In this document: positions 1 to 7,921 of the stretch, in pieces
How the letters are laid out: each line of letters begins with the position of its first letter
Position numbering within the stretch: the stretch's first letter is position 1
Assembly (NCBI GenBank): GCA_963712905.1
Contig: CAVQJU010000008.1
Span: forward strand, 62,001-126,000
DNA: 64,000 nt
Origin: CAVQJU01 sp963712905
GTDB taxonomy: Bacteria; Acidobacteriota; Vicinamibacteria; Vicinamibacterales; CAVVIG01
Direction: 5' to 3'
The notes under the pieces: model-generated
Told to the model about the DNA's origin: nothing
The model's database searches: none
What the model saw: the letters and a program-made list of their open reading frames with translations, nothing else
Position numbers and translations under genes: made by a program

Positions 1-362
1 ACATCCAGGATGGCACGACCGTTCACGGCATGTTGGGGACGCATCCCGTGGAGCTCGGCGACGAAGTTACGGTGGGACATGGCGTGGTGCTTCACGGGTG
101 CACCGTTGAAAACCGATGCCTGATCGGGATGGGCGCACTCCTGCTCAACGGCTCCCGAGTGGGGACGGAGTCAATCGTGGCGGCCGGCACGCTTCTCGTC
201 GAGGGCATGCAGGTTCCGCCGCGGTCGCTCGTCATGGGCAGCCCCGGCAAGGTCAAACGATCGCTGACCGACGCTGAGGTCGCGGGCATCCGGGGTTACG
301 CCGATCGCTACGTGGGATACCGCCTCGATTACATGTCTTCAGGAAGCAGCGCGGGCCTCTAG
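1..362 (+). CDS. gamma-class carbonic anhydrase family protein, 3' part
   Basis: The reading frame is open from base 3, so the gene starts before the window and only about 119 C-terminal residues are seen. They form left-handed beta-helix hexapeptide repeats followed by a helical tail, as in YrdA/PaaY-type gamma-carbonic anhydrases. The start NIQDG, the His in TTVHG and the pair in GHGVVLHGC match the three zinc-binding histidines of the family, so the metal site looks complete. Enzymes of this group hydrate CO2 or are zinc proteins of unproven substrate. The TAG stop sits inside the 18-bp palindrome at 351-368. hisS follows after 11 nt, so the two may be co-transcribed. Confidence 0.85.
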   Translation, partial: IQDGTTVHGMLGTHPVELGDEVTVGHGVVLHGCTVENRCLIGMGALLLNGSRVGTESIVAAGTLLVEGMQVPPRSLVMGSPGKVKRSLTDAEVAGIRGYADRYVGYRLDYMSSGSSAGL

Positions 363-368
363 GCCTGC
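351..368. repeat. 18-bp palindrome on the stop codon (GCRGGCCT family)
   Basis: Arms gcgggcct and aggcctgc are separated by 2 nt and differ at one pair. The carbonic anhydrase TAG stop lies across the centre. The same unit with perfect arms occurs at 7191-7208 and 11030-11047. It could form a short transcript-end hairpin. Confidence 0.6.
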
Positions 369-373
369 CGTCA

Positions 374-1687
374 ATGTCGACCAAGCCTCCAAGCGGCACA
401 CGCGATTTCCTGCCGGCAGATGTCCGGCGCCGGGAGCACGTCATCGGTGTCGTCCGTCGCGTGTACGAGCGGTACGGCTTCGAGCCCCTCGAAACCCCGG
501 CGTTCGAGAACATCGAGACACTGATCGGGAAGTACGGCGAAGAGGGCAACAAGCTCATTTTCAAGATCCTGAAGCGCGGCGAGCACGAGGCCAGCGGCGA
601 AGCGGATCTTGCGCTCCGGTACGACCTGACCGTTCCGCTCGCGCGCGTGGTCGCGCAATACCAGAACGAGCTCCCGAAGTTCTTCAAGCGCTACCAGATT
701 CAACCGGTGTGGCGCGCAGACCGGCCGGCGAAGGGGCGTTTCCGCGAGTTCTACCAGTGCGACATCGATTCGATAGGCTCGACGTCGCCCGTGGTTGAGG
801 CCGAGCAGCTGTCGGCGGTCACCGAGGTCCTCACGACGCTGGGTTTCGCCGACTTCACAATCCAGCTGAATCATCGCGTGCTGCTGACGGCGATGCTCGA
901 GGCCGCGAACGTGCCCGCCGGCCTGCACGGCGAGGCGCTGGTGGCGATCGACAAGCTCGACAAGATTGGCCGTGACGGCGTGAGGAAGGAACTGGTCGGC
1001 CGCGGCGTCACCGACGAGAGTGCGTCCGCCTGCCTCGATGCCTTCGAGGATGTGCCGGCGTTCGAGCGGCTGGTGCAGGGATCCGACAAGGGCGGCGCCG
1101 CCAAGTTCGAGGTCGACCGCATTCTGTCTCTCGCCAGCGGCACGCCGGCCTCCGGGCACGTGAGCTTCGTCCCGCGCCTCGCGCGCGGGCTGTCATACTA
1201 CACCGGCGCGATCATGGAAATCACCGTGCCCGATCTGGCCGGCAGCCTCGGCGGCGGCGGCCGCTACGACAACCTCGTCGGGATGTTCCTGGGGCGGGAC
1301 GTGCCCGCATGCGGGTTCTCGCTCGGCCTCGAGCGCATCATCGTCGTCATGACCGAGCGCGGAATGTTTCCGGACGCGATCGCCGGCGGCGGCGTGGACG
1401 TGATGGTGACGGTGTGGAACGACGACTCCCGATCCGACGCCCTGACGCTCGCCGGCGAGCTGCGCCGCGGCGGCCTTCGCGTCGACGTTTACCCGGAGGC
1501 CGACAAGCTGGGCAAGCAGTTCAAATACGCCTCGAGCCGCGCCGTGCCGTTCGTGGCGATTGTCGGCGACGACGAGCGCGCCAACGGCACCGTCGGCGTC
1601 AAAGATCTGCGCAGCGGCGCGCAGGAAACCATGCCCCGGTCGGAAGCCGCGGCATTCATCGCCGCCCGCGTGAACCCAGAACCGTGA
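374..1687 (+). CDS. hisS: histidyl-tRNA synthetase
   Basis: Charges tRNA-His with histidine in the cytoplasm. The 437-residue length and domain order fit bacterial HisRS: class II catalytic core with LRYDLTVPLAR near residue 85, motif 2 around RYQIQPVWRADRPAKGRFRE (about 105-124), the histidine-binding RGLSYYTG near 275 and GGGRYDNLVG near 300, then a C-terminal anticodon-binding domain. The ATG at 374 gives MSTKPPSGTRDFLP, the usual HisRS opening; no clear Shine-Dalgarno precedes it. The last residues (VNPEP) and the stop codon are encoded by the heptad array at 1672-1734, so the array has reshaped the C-terminus. aspS follows, a hisS-aspS order common in bacteria. Confidence 0.96.
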   Translation: MSTKPPSGTRDFLPADVRRREHVIGVVRRVYERYGFEPLETPAFENIETLIGKYGEEGNKLIFKILKRGEHEASGEADLALRYDLTVPLARVVAQYQNELPKFFKRYQIQPVWRADRPAKGRFREFYQCDIDSIGSTSPVVEAEQLSAVTEVLTTLGFADFTIQLNHRVLLTAMLEAANVPAGLHGEALVAIDKLDKIGRDGVRKELVGRGVTDESASACLDAFEDVPAFERLVQGSDKGGAAKFEVDRILSLASGTPASGHVSFVPRLARGLSYYTGAIMEITVPDLAGSLGGGGRYDNLVGMFLGRDVPACGFSLGLERIIVVMTERGMFPDAIAGGGVDVMVTVWNDDSRSDALTLAGELRRGGLRVDVYPEADKLGKQFKYASSRAVPFVAIVGDDERANGTVGVKDLRSGAQETMPRSEAAAFIAARVNPEP

Positions 1688-1734
1688 ACCGTGAACCGTG
1701 AACCCTGAACCCTGAACCTTGAACCCTGAACCCC
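1672..1734 (+). repeat. heptad array GAACCNN x9 between hisS and aspS
   Basis: Nine consecutive 7-nt units of the form gaaccNN (NN = ca, gt, ct, tt or cc) run without a break from the last hisS codons to the base before the aspS GTG. The array contains the hisS TGA (1685-1687) and leaves no room for a Shine-Dalgarno. The reverse-complement unit ggttcac recurs at 27098-27118. Confidence 0.9.
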
Positions 1735-3516
1735 GTGATCGCTGTTAATCGCTACCGCTCCCACACCTGCGCCGTTCTTCGCCCCGAGCACATCGGCCAG
1801 CCCGTCAAGCTGGCCGGCTGGGTGCATCGCAAGCGCGATCACGGCTCGCTCCTGTTCATCGACCTGCGCGACCACTACGGCATTACGCAGTGCGTGTTCA
1901 CGCCGAACTCCGCGGCGTTCGCCGCCGCCGAGTCGGTCCGCCTCGAAAGCGTCATCAGCGTGAGCGGGAGCGTGATCGAGCGCACGGCGGAGAACGTCAA
2001 CCCGGCGCTGCCGACCGGCGGGATCGAGGTCAAGGTCGAGGGGCTCGAAGTGCTGTCGACAGCGGAACTGCTGCCGTTCCAGGTCGCGGGCACGCAGGAC
2101 ATCCCCGAAGAGCAGCGCCTGCGCTACCGGTTCCTCGACCTGAGGCGCGAGAAGATCCACGCGAACATCATCCTGCGCTCGAAGGTGATTTCGAGCATCC
2201 GGCGCCGGATGCAGGACCAGGGCTTCCTCGAGTTCCAGACGCCGATTCTAACGTCGAGCTCTCCGGAAGGCGCGCGCGACTACCTGGTGCCCAGCCGGAT
2301 TCACGAGGGGAAGTTCTACGCGCTGCCGCAGGCGCCGCAGCAGTTCAAGCAGCTCCTGATGGTGGCCGGCTTCGATCGCTACTTTCAGATCGCCCCCTGC
2401 TTTCGCGACGAAGACGCCCGTGCCGATCGGTCGCCGGGCGAGTTCTATCAGCTCGACGTCGAGCTGTCCTTCGTGACGCAGGACGATGTGTTCGGCGCGA
2501 TCGAGCCCGTGCTCGCCGGCGTTTTCCAGGAGTTCTCCGACTTCACGGTCACGCCGCCGCCGTTCCCCCGCATCGCGTACGACGATGCGATGGCGATGTA
2601 CGGGAGCGACAAGCCGGACCTGCGCAACCCCATCAGGGCGGCGGACGTGACGGAGATTTTCCGCGGCTCGGAGTTCGCCGTGTTCGCGCGGGCCGTCGAG
2701 GAAGGCGCGGTCGTGCGCGCCATCCGCGCGCCCGGGGCCGGCGAGAAGTCGCGCAGCTTCTTCGACAAGACGGTCGGCCTTGCCGAGACGCTCGGCCTGG
2801 GCGGGCTGGCGTACATCGTCGCGGCGGAAACACCCAAGGGCCCGCTGGCGAAATACCTTCCGGAAGATCGCCGCAAGCGCGTGTTCGACGCGGCGGGCGT
2901 TCAGCAGGGGGACGCGGTCTTCTTCGTTTCCGGCGCGCCGAAGACGCTTTCGAAGGCGATCGACGGCCTGCGCAATCACCTCGCGAAGGAACTGGGGCTG
3001 CTCGAGGCGAACGCCTACCGGTTCTGCTGGGTCACCGACTTTCCGTTCTTCGAGCTGGACCCGGAAACGAACCAGATCGCGTTCAGCCACAACCCGTTTT
3101 CGATGCCGCAGGGTGGCCTCGAGGCGCTGAACGGGAGCGATCCGCTGTCGATCAAGGCCTTCCAGTACGACATCGTCTGCAACGGCGTCGAGCTGTCGAG
3201 CGGGGCGATCCGTAATCACCGTCCCGACGTCATGCTCCGGGCGTTCGAGATCGCGGGCTATGGTCCGGATGAGGTCGAGAAACGGTTTGGCGGCATGCTC
3301 AATGCCTTCCGCCACGGAGCTCCACCGCACGGGGGGCTGGCGCCGGGAATCGACCGTATCGTCATGCTGCTGGCTCAGGAGCCCAATCTCCGGGAGGTGA
3401 TTGCGTTCCCGATGACGCAAAATGCCGAAGATCTCCTCATGAATGCCCCGTCTCCCGTATCTGACAAGCAGTTGCGGGAGCTGCACATCCGGGTGGTGGA
3501 GTCCCGAAAGAAGTAA
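1735..3516 (+). CDS. aspS: aspartyl-tRNA synthetase, bacterial type, probably non-discriminating
   Basis: Charges tRNA-Asp. At 593 residues it has the bacterial layout: N-terminal OB-fold anticodon domain, class II core with the flipping-loop and motif 2 region (FRDEDARADRSPGEFYQLD), an inserted GAD domain and the C-terminal motif 3 (APGIDRIVMLL). In the OB fold the loop reads KRDHGS; a His at this place, instead of the Leu of E. coli, is known in non-discriminating AspRS that also aspartylates tRNA-Asn. I infer that Asn-tRNA may be made by the GatCAB route; finding no asnS and a gatCAB in the genome would support this. The GTG start directly abuts the heptad array and has no Shine-Dalgarno; it is chosen because YRSHTC, the usual beginning, follows at once. 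Confidence 0.95.
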   Translation: MIAVNRYRSHTCAVLRPEHIGQPVKLAGWVHRKRDHGSLLFIDLRDHYGITQCVFTPNSAAFAAAESVRLESVISVSGSVIERTAENVNPALPTGGIEVKVEGLEVLSTAELLPFQVAGTQDIPEEQRLRYRFLDLRREKIHANIILRSKVISSIRRRMQDQGFLEFQTPILTSSSPEGARDYLVPSRIHEGKFYALPQAPQQFKQLLMVAGFDRYFQIAPCFRDEDARADRSPGEFYQLDVELSFVTQDDVFGAIEPVLAGVFQEFSDFTVTPPPFPRIAYDDAMAMYGSDKPDLRNPIRAADVTEIFRGSEFAVFARAVEEGAVVRAIRAPGAGEKSRSFFDKTVGLAETLGLGGLAYIVAAETPKGPLAKYLPEDRRKRVFDAAGVQQGDAVFFVSGAPKTLSKAIDGLRNHLAKELGLLEANAYRFCWVTDFPFFELDPETNQIAFSHNPFSMPQGGLEALNGSDPLSIKAFQYDIVCNGVELSSGAIRNHRPDVMLRAFEIAGYGPDEVEKRFGGMLNAFRHGAPPHGGLAPGIDRIVMLLAQEPNLREVIAFPMTQNAEDLLMNAPSPVSDKQLRELHIRVVESRKK

Positions 3517-3519
3517 AAT
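3514..3519 (+). promoter_or_regulatory. putative -10 box of phoH
   Basis: TAAAAT ends 12 nt before the phoH ATG at 3532, which would start the transcript about 5 nt before the start codon. No convincing -35 and no Shine-Dalgarno are seen. It overlaps the aspS stop. Confidence 0.4.
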
Positions 3520-3531
3520 CGTGACTGCTCA

Positions 3532-4503
3532 ATGAAACGAATTGCCATCCCCGAAGAGGGGATTGAAACACTGTTTGGCTCCTACGACGAGAACCTCAAG
3601 CACCTCGAATCCCGCTTCAACGTCCGCATCCGCACGCAGGGACACGATCTCCTGGTGGAAGGCGAGCCCCCCGACCTGGAGCGCGTCGACCGCGTCGTCG
3701 GCCAGCTGTCGGCGTTGATGAAGGATGGGTACAAGCTCTCGAACGCAGATGTGAAGACCGCCTCGGATCTCGTGGCGCACGACGGTTCGATCGACCTGCG
3801 CGACCATTTTCTCAAGGGGAGCCTGACGCCGGGCGGCCGGCGCCGCGTGGCGCCGAAGACCATCAACCAGCGCCGGTACCTCGAGGCCATCGATCAGCAC
3901 GACATCGTGTTCGGCATCGGCCCGGCCGGCACGGGCAAAACGTACCTCGCGATGGCGCAGGCAGTGGCGTTTCTCGTGGCGAAGAAGGTGAGCCGGATCA
4001 TCCTGGCTCGCCCCGCTGTCGAAGCCGGGGAGAAGCTGGGATTCCTGCCGGGAGATCTGCAGGAGAAAGTGAACCCGTATCTGCGTCCGCTGTACGACGC
4101 GCTCTACGACATGCTGGACACCGAGCGGGTGGCGCGCTACCTCGAGCGCGGCGTGATCGAAATCGCGCCCATCGCGTTCATGCGCGGCCGGACGCTCAAC
4201 GATTCGTTCGTCATCCTGGACGAGGCGCAGAACACCACGTCCGAACAGATGAAGATGTTCCTCACGCGGCTCGGGTTCGGCGCCAAGGCCGTGATCACCG
4301 GCGACGTCACGCAGATCGACTTGCCGGCCGGCCGGACGTCGGGCCTGGTCGAGGCCATGAAAGTCGTAAGTCACATCGAGGGTGTGTCGTTCATTTACTT
4401 CGACGATCGGGACGTCGTCCGACACAAGCTGGTCCAGCAGATCGTCAAGGCCTACGAGGCGTTCTCGAATCCGAACGGCGGACGCCCTGCTCATGGGTCC
4501 TGA
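3532..4503 (+). CDS. phoH: PhoH-like ATPase
   Basis: Cytoplasmic P-loop NTPase of the PhoH/YbeZ family, linked in many bacteria to ribosome maturation and RNA metabolism together with YbeY. The 323-residue protein has an N-terminal KH-like region, Walker A in GPAGTGKTYLAM near residue 130 and Walker B in FVILDEAQNTT near 227, both intact. Its last 11 nt overlap the start of ybeY in another frame, the usual phoH-ybeY coupling, and the CBS protein and era follow in the same order as in many genomes. Confidence 0.93.
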   Translation: MKRIAIPEEGIETLFGSYDENLKHLESRFNVRIRTQGHDLLVEGEPPDLERVDRVVGQLSALMKDGYKLSNADVKTASDLVAHDGSIDLRDHFLKGSLTPGGRRRVAPKTINQRRYLEAIDQHDIVFGIGPAGTGKTYLAMAQAVAFLVAKKVSRIILARPAVEAGEKLGFLPGDLQEKVNPYLRPLYDALYDMLDTERVARYLERGVIEIAPIAFMRGRTLNDSFVILDEAQNTTSEQMKMFLTRLGFGAKAVITGDVTQIDLPAGRTSGLVEAMKVVSHIEGVSFIYFDDRDVVRHKLVQQIVKAYEAFSNPNGGRPAHGS

Positions 4504-5023
4504 CGGCTCCGGTGCTTCACATCGGGCGCTGCGGGTTCTGGTTGGCGACGAGCACGGCCGGCGTATGCCGTCCGCGCCGTCGCTCGCGCGCTGGCTGAAA
4601 GACATCGCACCCGCGCGCGCGCGCGGCACCCTGAGCGTCGCCGTCGTCAGCGATGCGCGGATCCGTTCGCTGAATCGGCGGTATCGCGGCGTCGATCGCG
4701 CCACGGATGTCCTCAGCTTTCCGGTCGCCGATCGCCGGTCACCGCTGACCGCTGACCGATCACTGATCACTGATCACCGTTCACCAATCACCGATCGCTG
4801 TCTGGGCGACATCGTCATCGCGCGGGGCGTGGCGCGGCGGCAGGCGCGCGAGGCGGGCCATTCGGAGCTCACGGAATGGCGGGTCCTGGCCCTGCACGGC
4901 CTGCTGCACCTGCTTGGCTACGACCACGAGCGCGACGCGGGACGCATGCGTCGCGTGGAGGCCCGTCTACGCCGCCGGGGCGGGCTGCCCGGCGGCCTCA
5001 TCGAGAGAGCGGGGCGGCGGTGA
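4493..5023 (+). CDS. ybeY: endoribonuclease YbeY with repeat-derived loop
   Basis: Zinc-dependent single-strand endoribonuclease used in 16S rRNA 3' processing and ribosome quality control. The zinc-binding HGxLHLxGYDH motif is present as HGLLHLLGYDHE near residues 135-146, and TDVLSF precedes it as in the family. The ATG at 4493 overlaps phoH by 11 nt. Length is 176 residues. Unusually, the loop between LSFP and LGDIVI is lengthened to about 26 residues and is encoded by eleven 7-nt repeats (4721-4797), giving an RSPLTADRSLITDHRSP-like stretch. The rest is intact, so the protein is probably active. The stop overlaps the next start (GTGA). Confidence 0.93.
   Translation: MGPDGSGASHRALRVLVGDEHGRRMPSAPSLARWLKDIAPARARGTLSVAVVSDARIRSLNRRYRGVDRATDVLSFPVADRRSPLTADRSLITDHRSPITDRCLGDIVIARGVARRQAREAGHSELTEWRVLALHGLLHLLGYDHERDAGRMRRVEARLRRRGGLPGGLIERAGRR
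4721..4797 (+). repeat. in-frame heptad array x11 inside ybeY
   Basis: Eleven consecutive 7-nt units of consensus CCGATCA (variants such as ccgctga, ctgatca, ccggtcg) encode the loop of YbeY between LSFP and LGDIVI. It has the same period as the intergenic arrays but here lies inside an important gene. Confidence 0.9.
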
Positions 5024-6285
5024 TTCCGCTCGTCGTGTTCCTCCTGGCGTGCGTCGCCGTCCTGCTCGGCTCGATCGAGGCCGCGTTCAGCGCGCTGATG
5101 CGGCTGTCGCTGCGTCTGGCCGCCGAGCGCAGCGATCGCCCCGGCACCCTCGCCACGTATCTGGACGATCCGCTCCTGTTGTTTGTCCCCGTCCGTTTCC
5201 TGCTGGCGCTGGTGACGGCAGCGGCCACCGCGCTGCTCGCGACCGGCATCGGCATCGAGGGGACGCCGACGGTCTCGTTTGTCGCGGTGACCGTGGTGGC
5301 CTTCATCGCGGTGTTCGAGCTGCTGCTGCCGCGCGTGATCGTCGCGCGCGATCCGGAAGGCATACTGGAACTGCTCCTCCCGATCTTCACGCCCGTGGCC
5401 TACGCGCTCGGCCCGCTGACGCGATGGATGACGCCGGCGCCGAACCTGGCGGCGACGCGGCGAGCCATCCCGCCGGTCGGCGCCGAGGACGCCCCAACCG
5501 ACGCCCCGAGCGAGGCCGCCAAGACCGACGCCGACCCGGTGGAGCACGAGGGAATCATCGAGGGCGAGGAGCGGCGGCTCCTTCAGAACATCATGGATTT
5601 CGGGGGCACACTCGTCCGCGAGGTCATGACGCCACGCCCCGACATCGTCGCACTGCCTGAGAAGGCGACGATCGGCGAATTGCGCGCGATCTTCCGCGAG
5701 CAGGAATACTCGCGGTTCCCTGTCTTCAAGGAAAGCCTCGACAACATCGCCGGGTTCGTGTTCATCAAGGACCTGGTCGCCATGGACGCGTCGGAGGATG
5801 CCCGGGCGATCACGTCGATCATCAGGCCGGCCGTGGTCGTGCCCGAAACCAAGCGGGTGCCGGAGCTCCTGAAACAGTTCCAGCGGCAGCAGACGCAGAT
5901 TGCGATCGTCGTCGATGAGTACGGCGGCACGGCCGGCCTCGTCACAATCGAAGATCTGCTCGAGGAGATTGTCGGCGAAATCCGCGACGAGTACGACGTG
6001 GAGATGGAGTCCGTCGTGGACGAGGGCAACGGCCGGTTCGTGTTCAGCGGCAAGGTCGACGTCGACGAGATCGCGCGCAGGCTGGACGTGCACATCGAGC
6101 GGGAAGGGTTCGAGACGGTCGGCGGATACCTGCTCTCGCACCTGGGCCGCGTGCCGACCGTGGGCGAGCGATTCGACATCGACGGGCTGACCGTGGAAGT
6201 GCTCGATGCCGAACGCCGCCGCGTCAACAAGGTCCGGATCGTGAAACACGAGGAACCGGTCGAGGCCGAGCCGCATGGCTCATAA
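5020..6285 (+). CDS. CNNM/CorC-HlyC family CBS-domain membrane protein
   Basis: Inner-membrane protein of the CorC/CorB (DUF21-CBS) family, members of which act in magnesium or cobalt efflux; the substrate here is not shown by sequence. The 421 residues show about three or four hydrophobic helices in the first 150 residues (DUF21/CNNM), then REVMTPRPDIVALP opening the CBS pair (about 205-325, with VVDEYGGTAGLVTIEDLLEE) and a C-terminal CorC_HlyC transporter-associated domain (FETVGGYLLSHLGRVPT). GTG 5020 is chosen because it gives an N-terminal membrane helix and overlaps the ybeY stop by 4 nt. It overlaps era by 11 nt. Confidence 0.88.
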   Translation: MIPLVVFLLACVAVLLGSIEAAFSALMRLSLRLAAERSDRPGTLATYLDDPLLLFVPVRFLLALVTAAATALLATGIGIEGTPTVSFVAVTVVAFIAVFELLLPRVIVARDPEGILELLLPIFTPVAYALGPLTRWMTPAPNLAATRRAIPPVGAEDAPTDAPSEAAKTDADPVEHEGIIEGEERRLLQNIMDFGGTLVREVMTPRPDIVALPEKATIGELRAIFREQEYSRFPVFKESLDNIAGFVFIKDLVAMDASEDARAITSIIRPAVVVPETKRVPELLKQFQRQQTQIAIVVDEYGGTAGLVTIEDLLEEIVGEIRDEYDVEMESVVDEGNGRFVFSGKVDVDEIARRLDVHIEREGFETVGGYLLSHLGRVPTVGERFDIDGLTVEVLDAERRRVNKVRIVKHEEPVEAEPHGS

Positions 6286-7180
6286 GTTCGGCCTGGTTTC
6301 GTTCATCGGGCGTCCGAATGCCGGCAAGTCGACGCTGCTCAACCGGCTGGTGGGCACCAAGCTCGCGATCGTCTCCGACAAGCCCCAGACGACCAGGACG
6401 CGGATTCACGGCGTGCGGAACTACCCGGACGCCCAGGTCGTGTTCGTGGACACGCCGGGCATACACCGCCCGCTCCACCGGATGAACGTGCAGATGGTGG
6501 ACGCCGCCGTGGAAGCGATGCGCGAGGTGGACATCGTCGGCCTCGTGGTGGATGCGAGCGAGCCGACCGGCAAGGGCGACAAGTTCGTCGCGGACCTGGT
6601 CAAAGAGGTGCAGGCGCCGGTCATCCTGATCCTCAACAAGGTCGACCTGATGAAGAAGACGCGCCTGCTGCCGATCATGGAGCGGTACGGGAAGGACGGG
6701 CAGTTCTCCGAAATCGTGCCCGTGTCGGCGTCGACGGGAGAGAACGTGGATCGTCTCGAACGGCTGCTCGTCGATCGGCTGCCGGAAGGCGAGGCGCGGT
6801 ATCCGGCCGACTACGTGACCGACCGGCCTGAACGGTTTTTTGCGGCCGAGATTGTGCGGGAGCAGCTCCTGCAGGCGACCCACGACGAGATCCCGTTTGC
6901 CAGCGCCGTCGTCGTCGACAAGTTCGAGGAGCCGACGGGCGAGCGCGGGCTGATGCGGCTGTATTGCACGATCGTGGTCGACCGTGAGTCGCAGAAGCCG
7001 ATCGTGGTGGGACGCGGTGGAGAGATGATCAAGCGGATCGGCACGGCCGCCCGCCTGGAGCTCGAGCGGTTCTTCGGGACACGCGTCTACCTGGATCTGC
7101 ACGTGAAGGTGAAGTCGGAGTGGCGCGAGGACGATCACGTGCTGGGCGAGATCGGGATGGGGAAGCGTGACGAGGAGTGA
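6275..7180 (+). CDS. era: GTPase Era
   Basis: Ribosome assembly GTPase that binds the 3' end of 16S rRNA near the inner membrane. All G motifs are visible: G1 GRPNAGKST near residue 12, the switch TTRTRIHG, G3 DTPGIH near 59, G4 NKVD near 122 and G5 in VSAST near 150. The C-terminal KH domain carries VGRGGEMIKRIGTAAR. Length 301 residues is normal. Its ATG overlaps the upstream CBS protein gene, so both are translated from one mRNA; ybeY, era and recO side by side is a widespread ribosome-maturation neighbourhood. Confidence 0.96.
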   Translation: MAHKFGLVSFIGRPNAGKSTLLNRLVGTKLAIVSDKPQTTRTRIHGVRNYPDAQVVFVDTPGIHRPLHRMNVQMVDAAVEAMREVDIVGLVVDASEPTGKGDKFVADLVKEVQAPVILILNKVDLMKKTRLLPIMERYGKDGQFSEIVPVSASTGENVDRLERLLVDRLPEGEARYPADYVTDRPERFFAAEIVREQLLQATHDEIPFASAVVVDKFEEPTGERGLMRLYCTIVVDRESQKPIVVGRGGEMIKRIGTAARLELERFFGTRVYLDLHVKVKSEWREDDHVLGEIGMGKRDEE

Positions 7181-7190
7181 CGGGAGCAGT

Positions 7191-7208
7191 GCAGGCCTTT
7201 AGGCCTGC
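7191..7208. repeat. 18-bp perfect palindrome between era and recO
   Basis: GCAGGCCT-TT-AGGCCTGC with perfect 8-bp arms, 11 nt after the era stop. It is the same unit as at 11030-11047 and could end or attenuate the era transcript. Confidence 0.65.
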
Positions 7209-7218
7209 CGAAATGTAG

Positions 7219-7224
7219 TACGAT
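7219..7224 (+). promoter_or_regulatory. putative -10 box of recO
   Basis: TACGAT ends 15 nt before the recO ATG. The same hexamer precedes uvrB at 22397. No clear -35. Confidence 0.35.
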
Positions 7225-7239
7225 CCTGACCCGCCCTGA

Positions 7240-7881
7240 ATGCCGCTGCATACCACTGACGCGTTGATTCTTCGGACCTACAAACTCGGCGAGTCGGATC
7301 GGATCGTGGTGTTCCTGACGCGCGATCGCGGCAAGAAGCGGGGCGTGGCGAAGAACGCCCGCCAGAGCCGCCGGCGCTTCGGCGGGGCGCTCGAGCCGCT
7401 CACGTGCGGGCGCGTGGGGTACTTCGAGCGCGAGCGGCGGGACCTGGTGCGCCTCGACTACGTCGAGCAGCGGCGGTCGCCGCTGTCGGCGGCCGACGGC
7501 GAGGCGCTGGGCTACGCGGAGTACTTCGCGGAGCTGATCGACGAGTGGGCGCAGGAAGGCGATCCGAGCGAGACGCTGTACCGCCTCGGCGTGTCCATGG
7601 TCGAGGCGATGGCGAAGGGCGTGCCGATCGAGCCCCTCGCGCGGTACTTCGAGTTCTGGCTGCTTCGGCTCCAGGGCGTGTACGAGGAAGGGGAGCGGCT
7701 GTCGGCCGGCGCGCGCGCCTTTCTCGAAACCGCGCGGGCGTCCAGCCCCTTCGCGCTGGGAGACGTCAAAGTGTCGCGCCACACGCTGAACGAGCTCGAA
7801 GCCGCGCATCGCGACTTGATCACGCTGCACCTCGAAAAAGACCTGAAGTCCGTGCGCGTGCTGCGGGAAATGCGACGATGA
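7240..7881 (+). CDS. recO: DNA repair protein RecO, lacking the zinc ribbon
   Basis: Recombination mediator that helps RecF/RecR load RecA. The N-terminal OB fold is recognisable (DALILRTYKLGESDRIVV, then GGALEPLT) and the helical C-terminal domain follows, with FWLLRLQGVY near residue 140. At 213 residues it is shorter than the usual ~240: the segment that normally holds the CxxC zinc ribbon is missing, GVYEEGERLSAGARAF joining directly to the region after it. No Cys pair is present. Zinc-free RecO proteins exist, so function is likely retained. The reading frame is open and clean throughout. Confidence 0.87.
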   Translation: MPLHTTDALILRTYKLGESDRIVVFLTRDRGKKRGVAKNARQSRRRFGGALEPLTCGRVGYFERERRDLVRLDYVEQRRSPLSAADGEALGYAEYFAELIDEWAQEGDPSETLYRLGVSMVEAMAKGVPIEPLARYFEFWLLRLQGVYEEGERLSAGARAFLETARASSPFALGDVKVSRHTLNELEAAHRDLITLHLEKDLKSVRVLREMRR

Positions 7882-7891
7882 CAACAACAAC

Positions 7892-7918
7892 GAAGCCACA
7901 GAGGCACAGCGGACACGG
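7892..7918 (+). repeat. 8-9-nt period array (CACAGAG type) between recO and glyQ
   Basis: Three degenerate units sharing a cac core at 8- and 9-nt spacing (cgaagccacagaggcacagc and following). It resembles the unit of the hairpin at 54487-54575 and the element at 11081-11110, and fills almost the whole 40-nt gap. Confidence 0.55.
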
Positions 7919-7921
7919 CCT

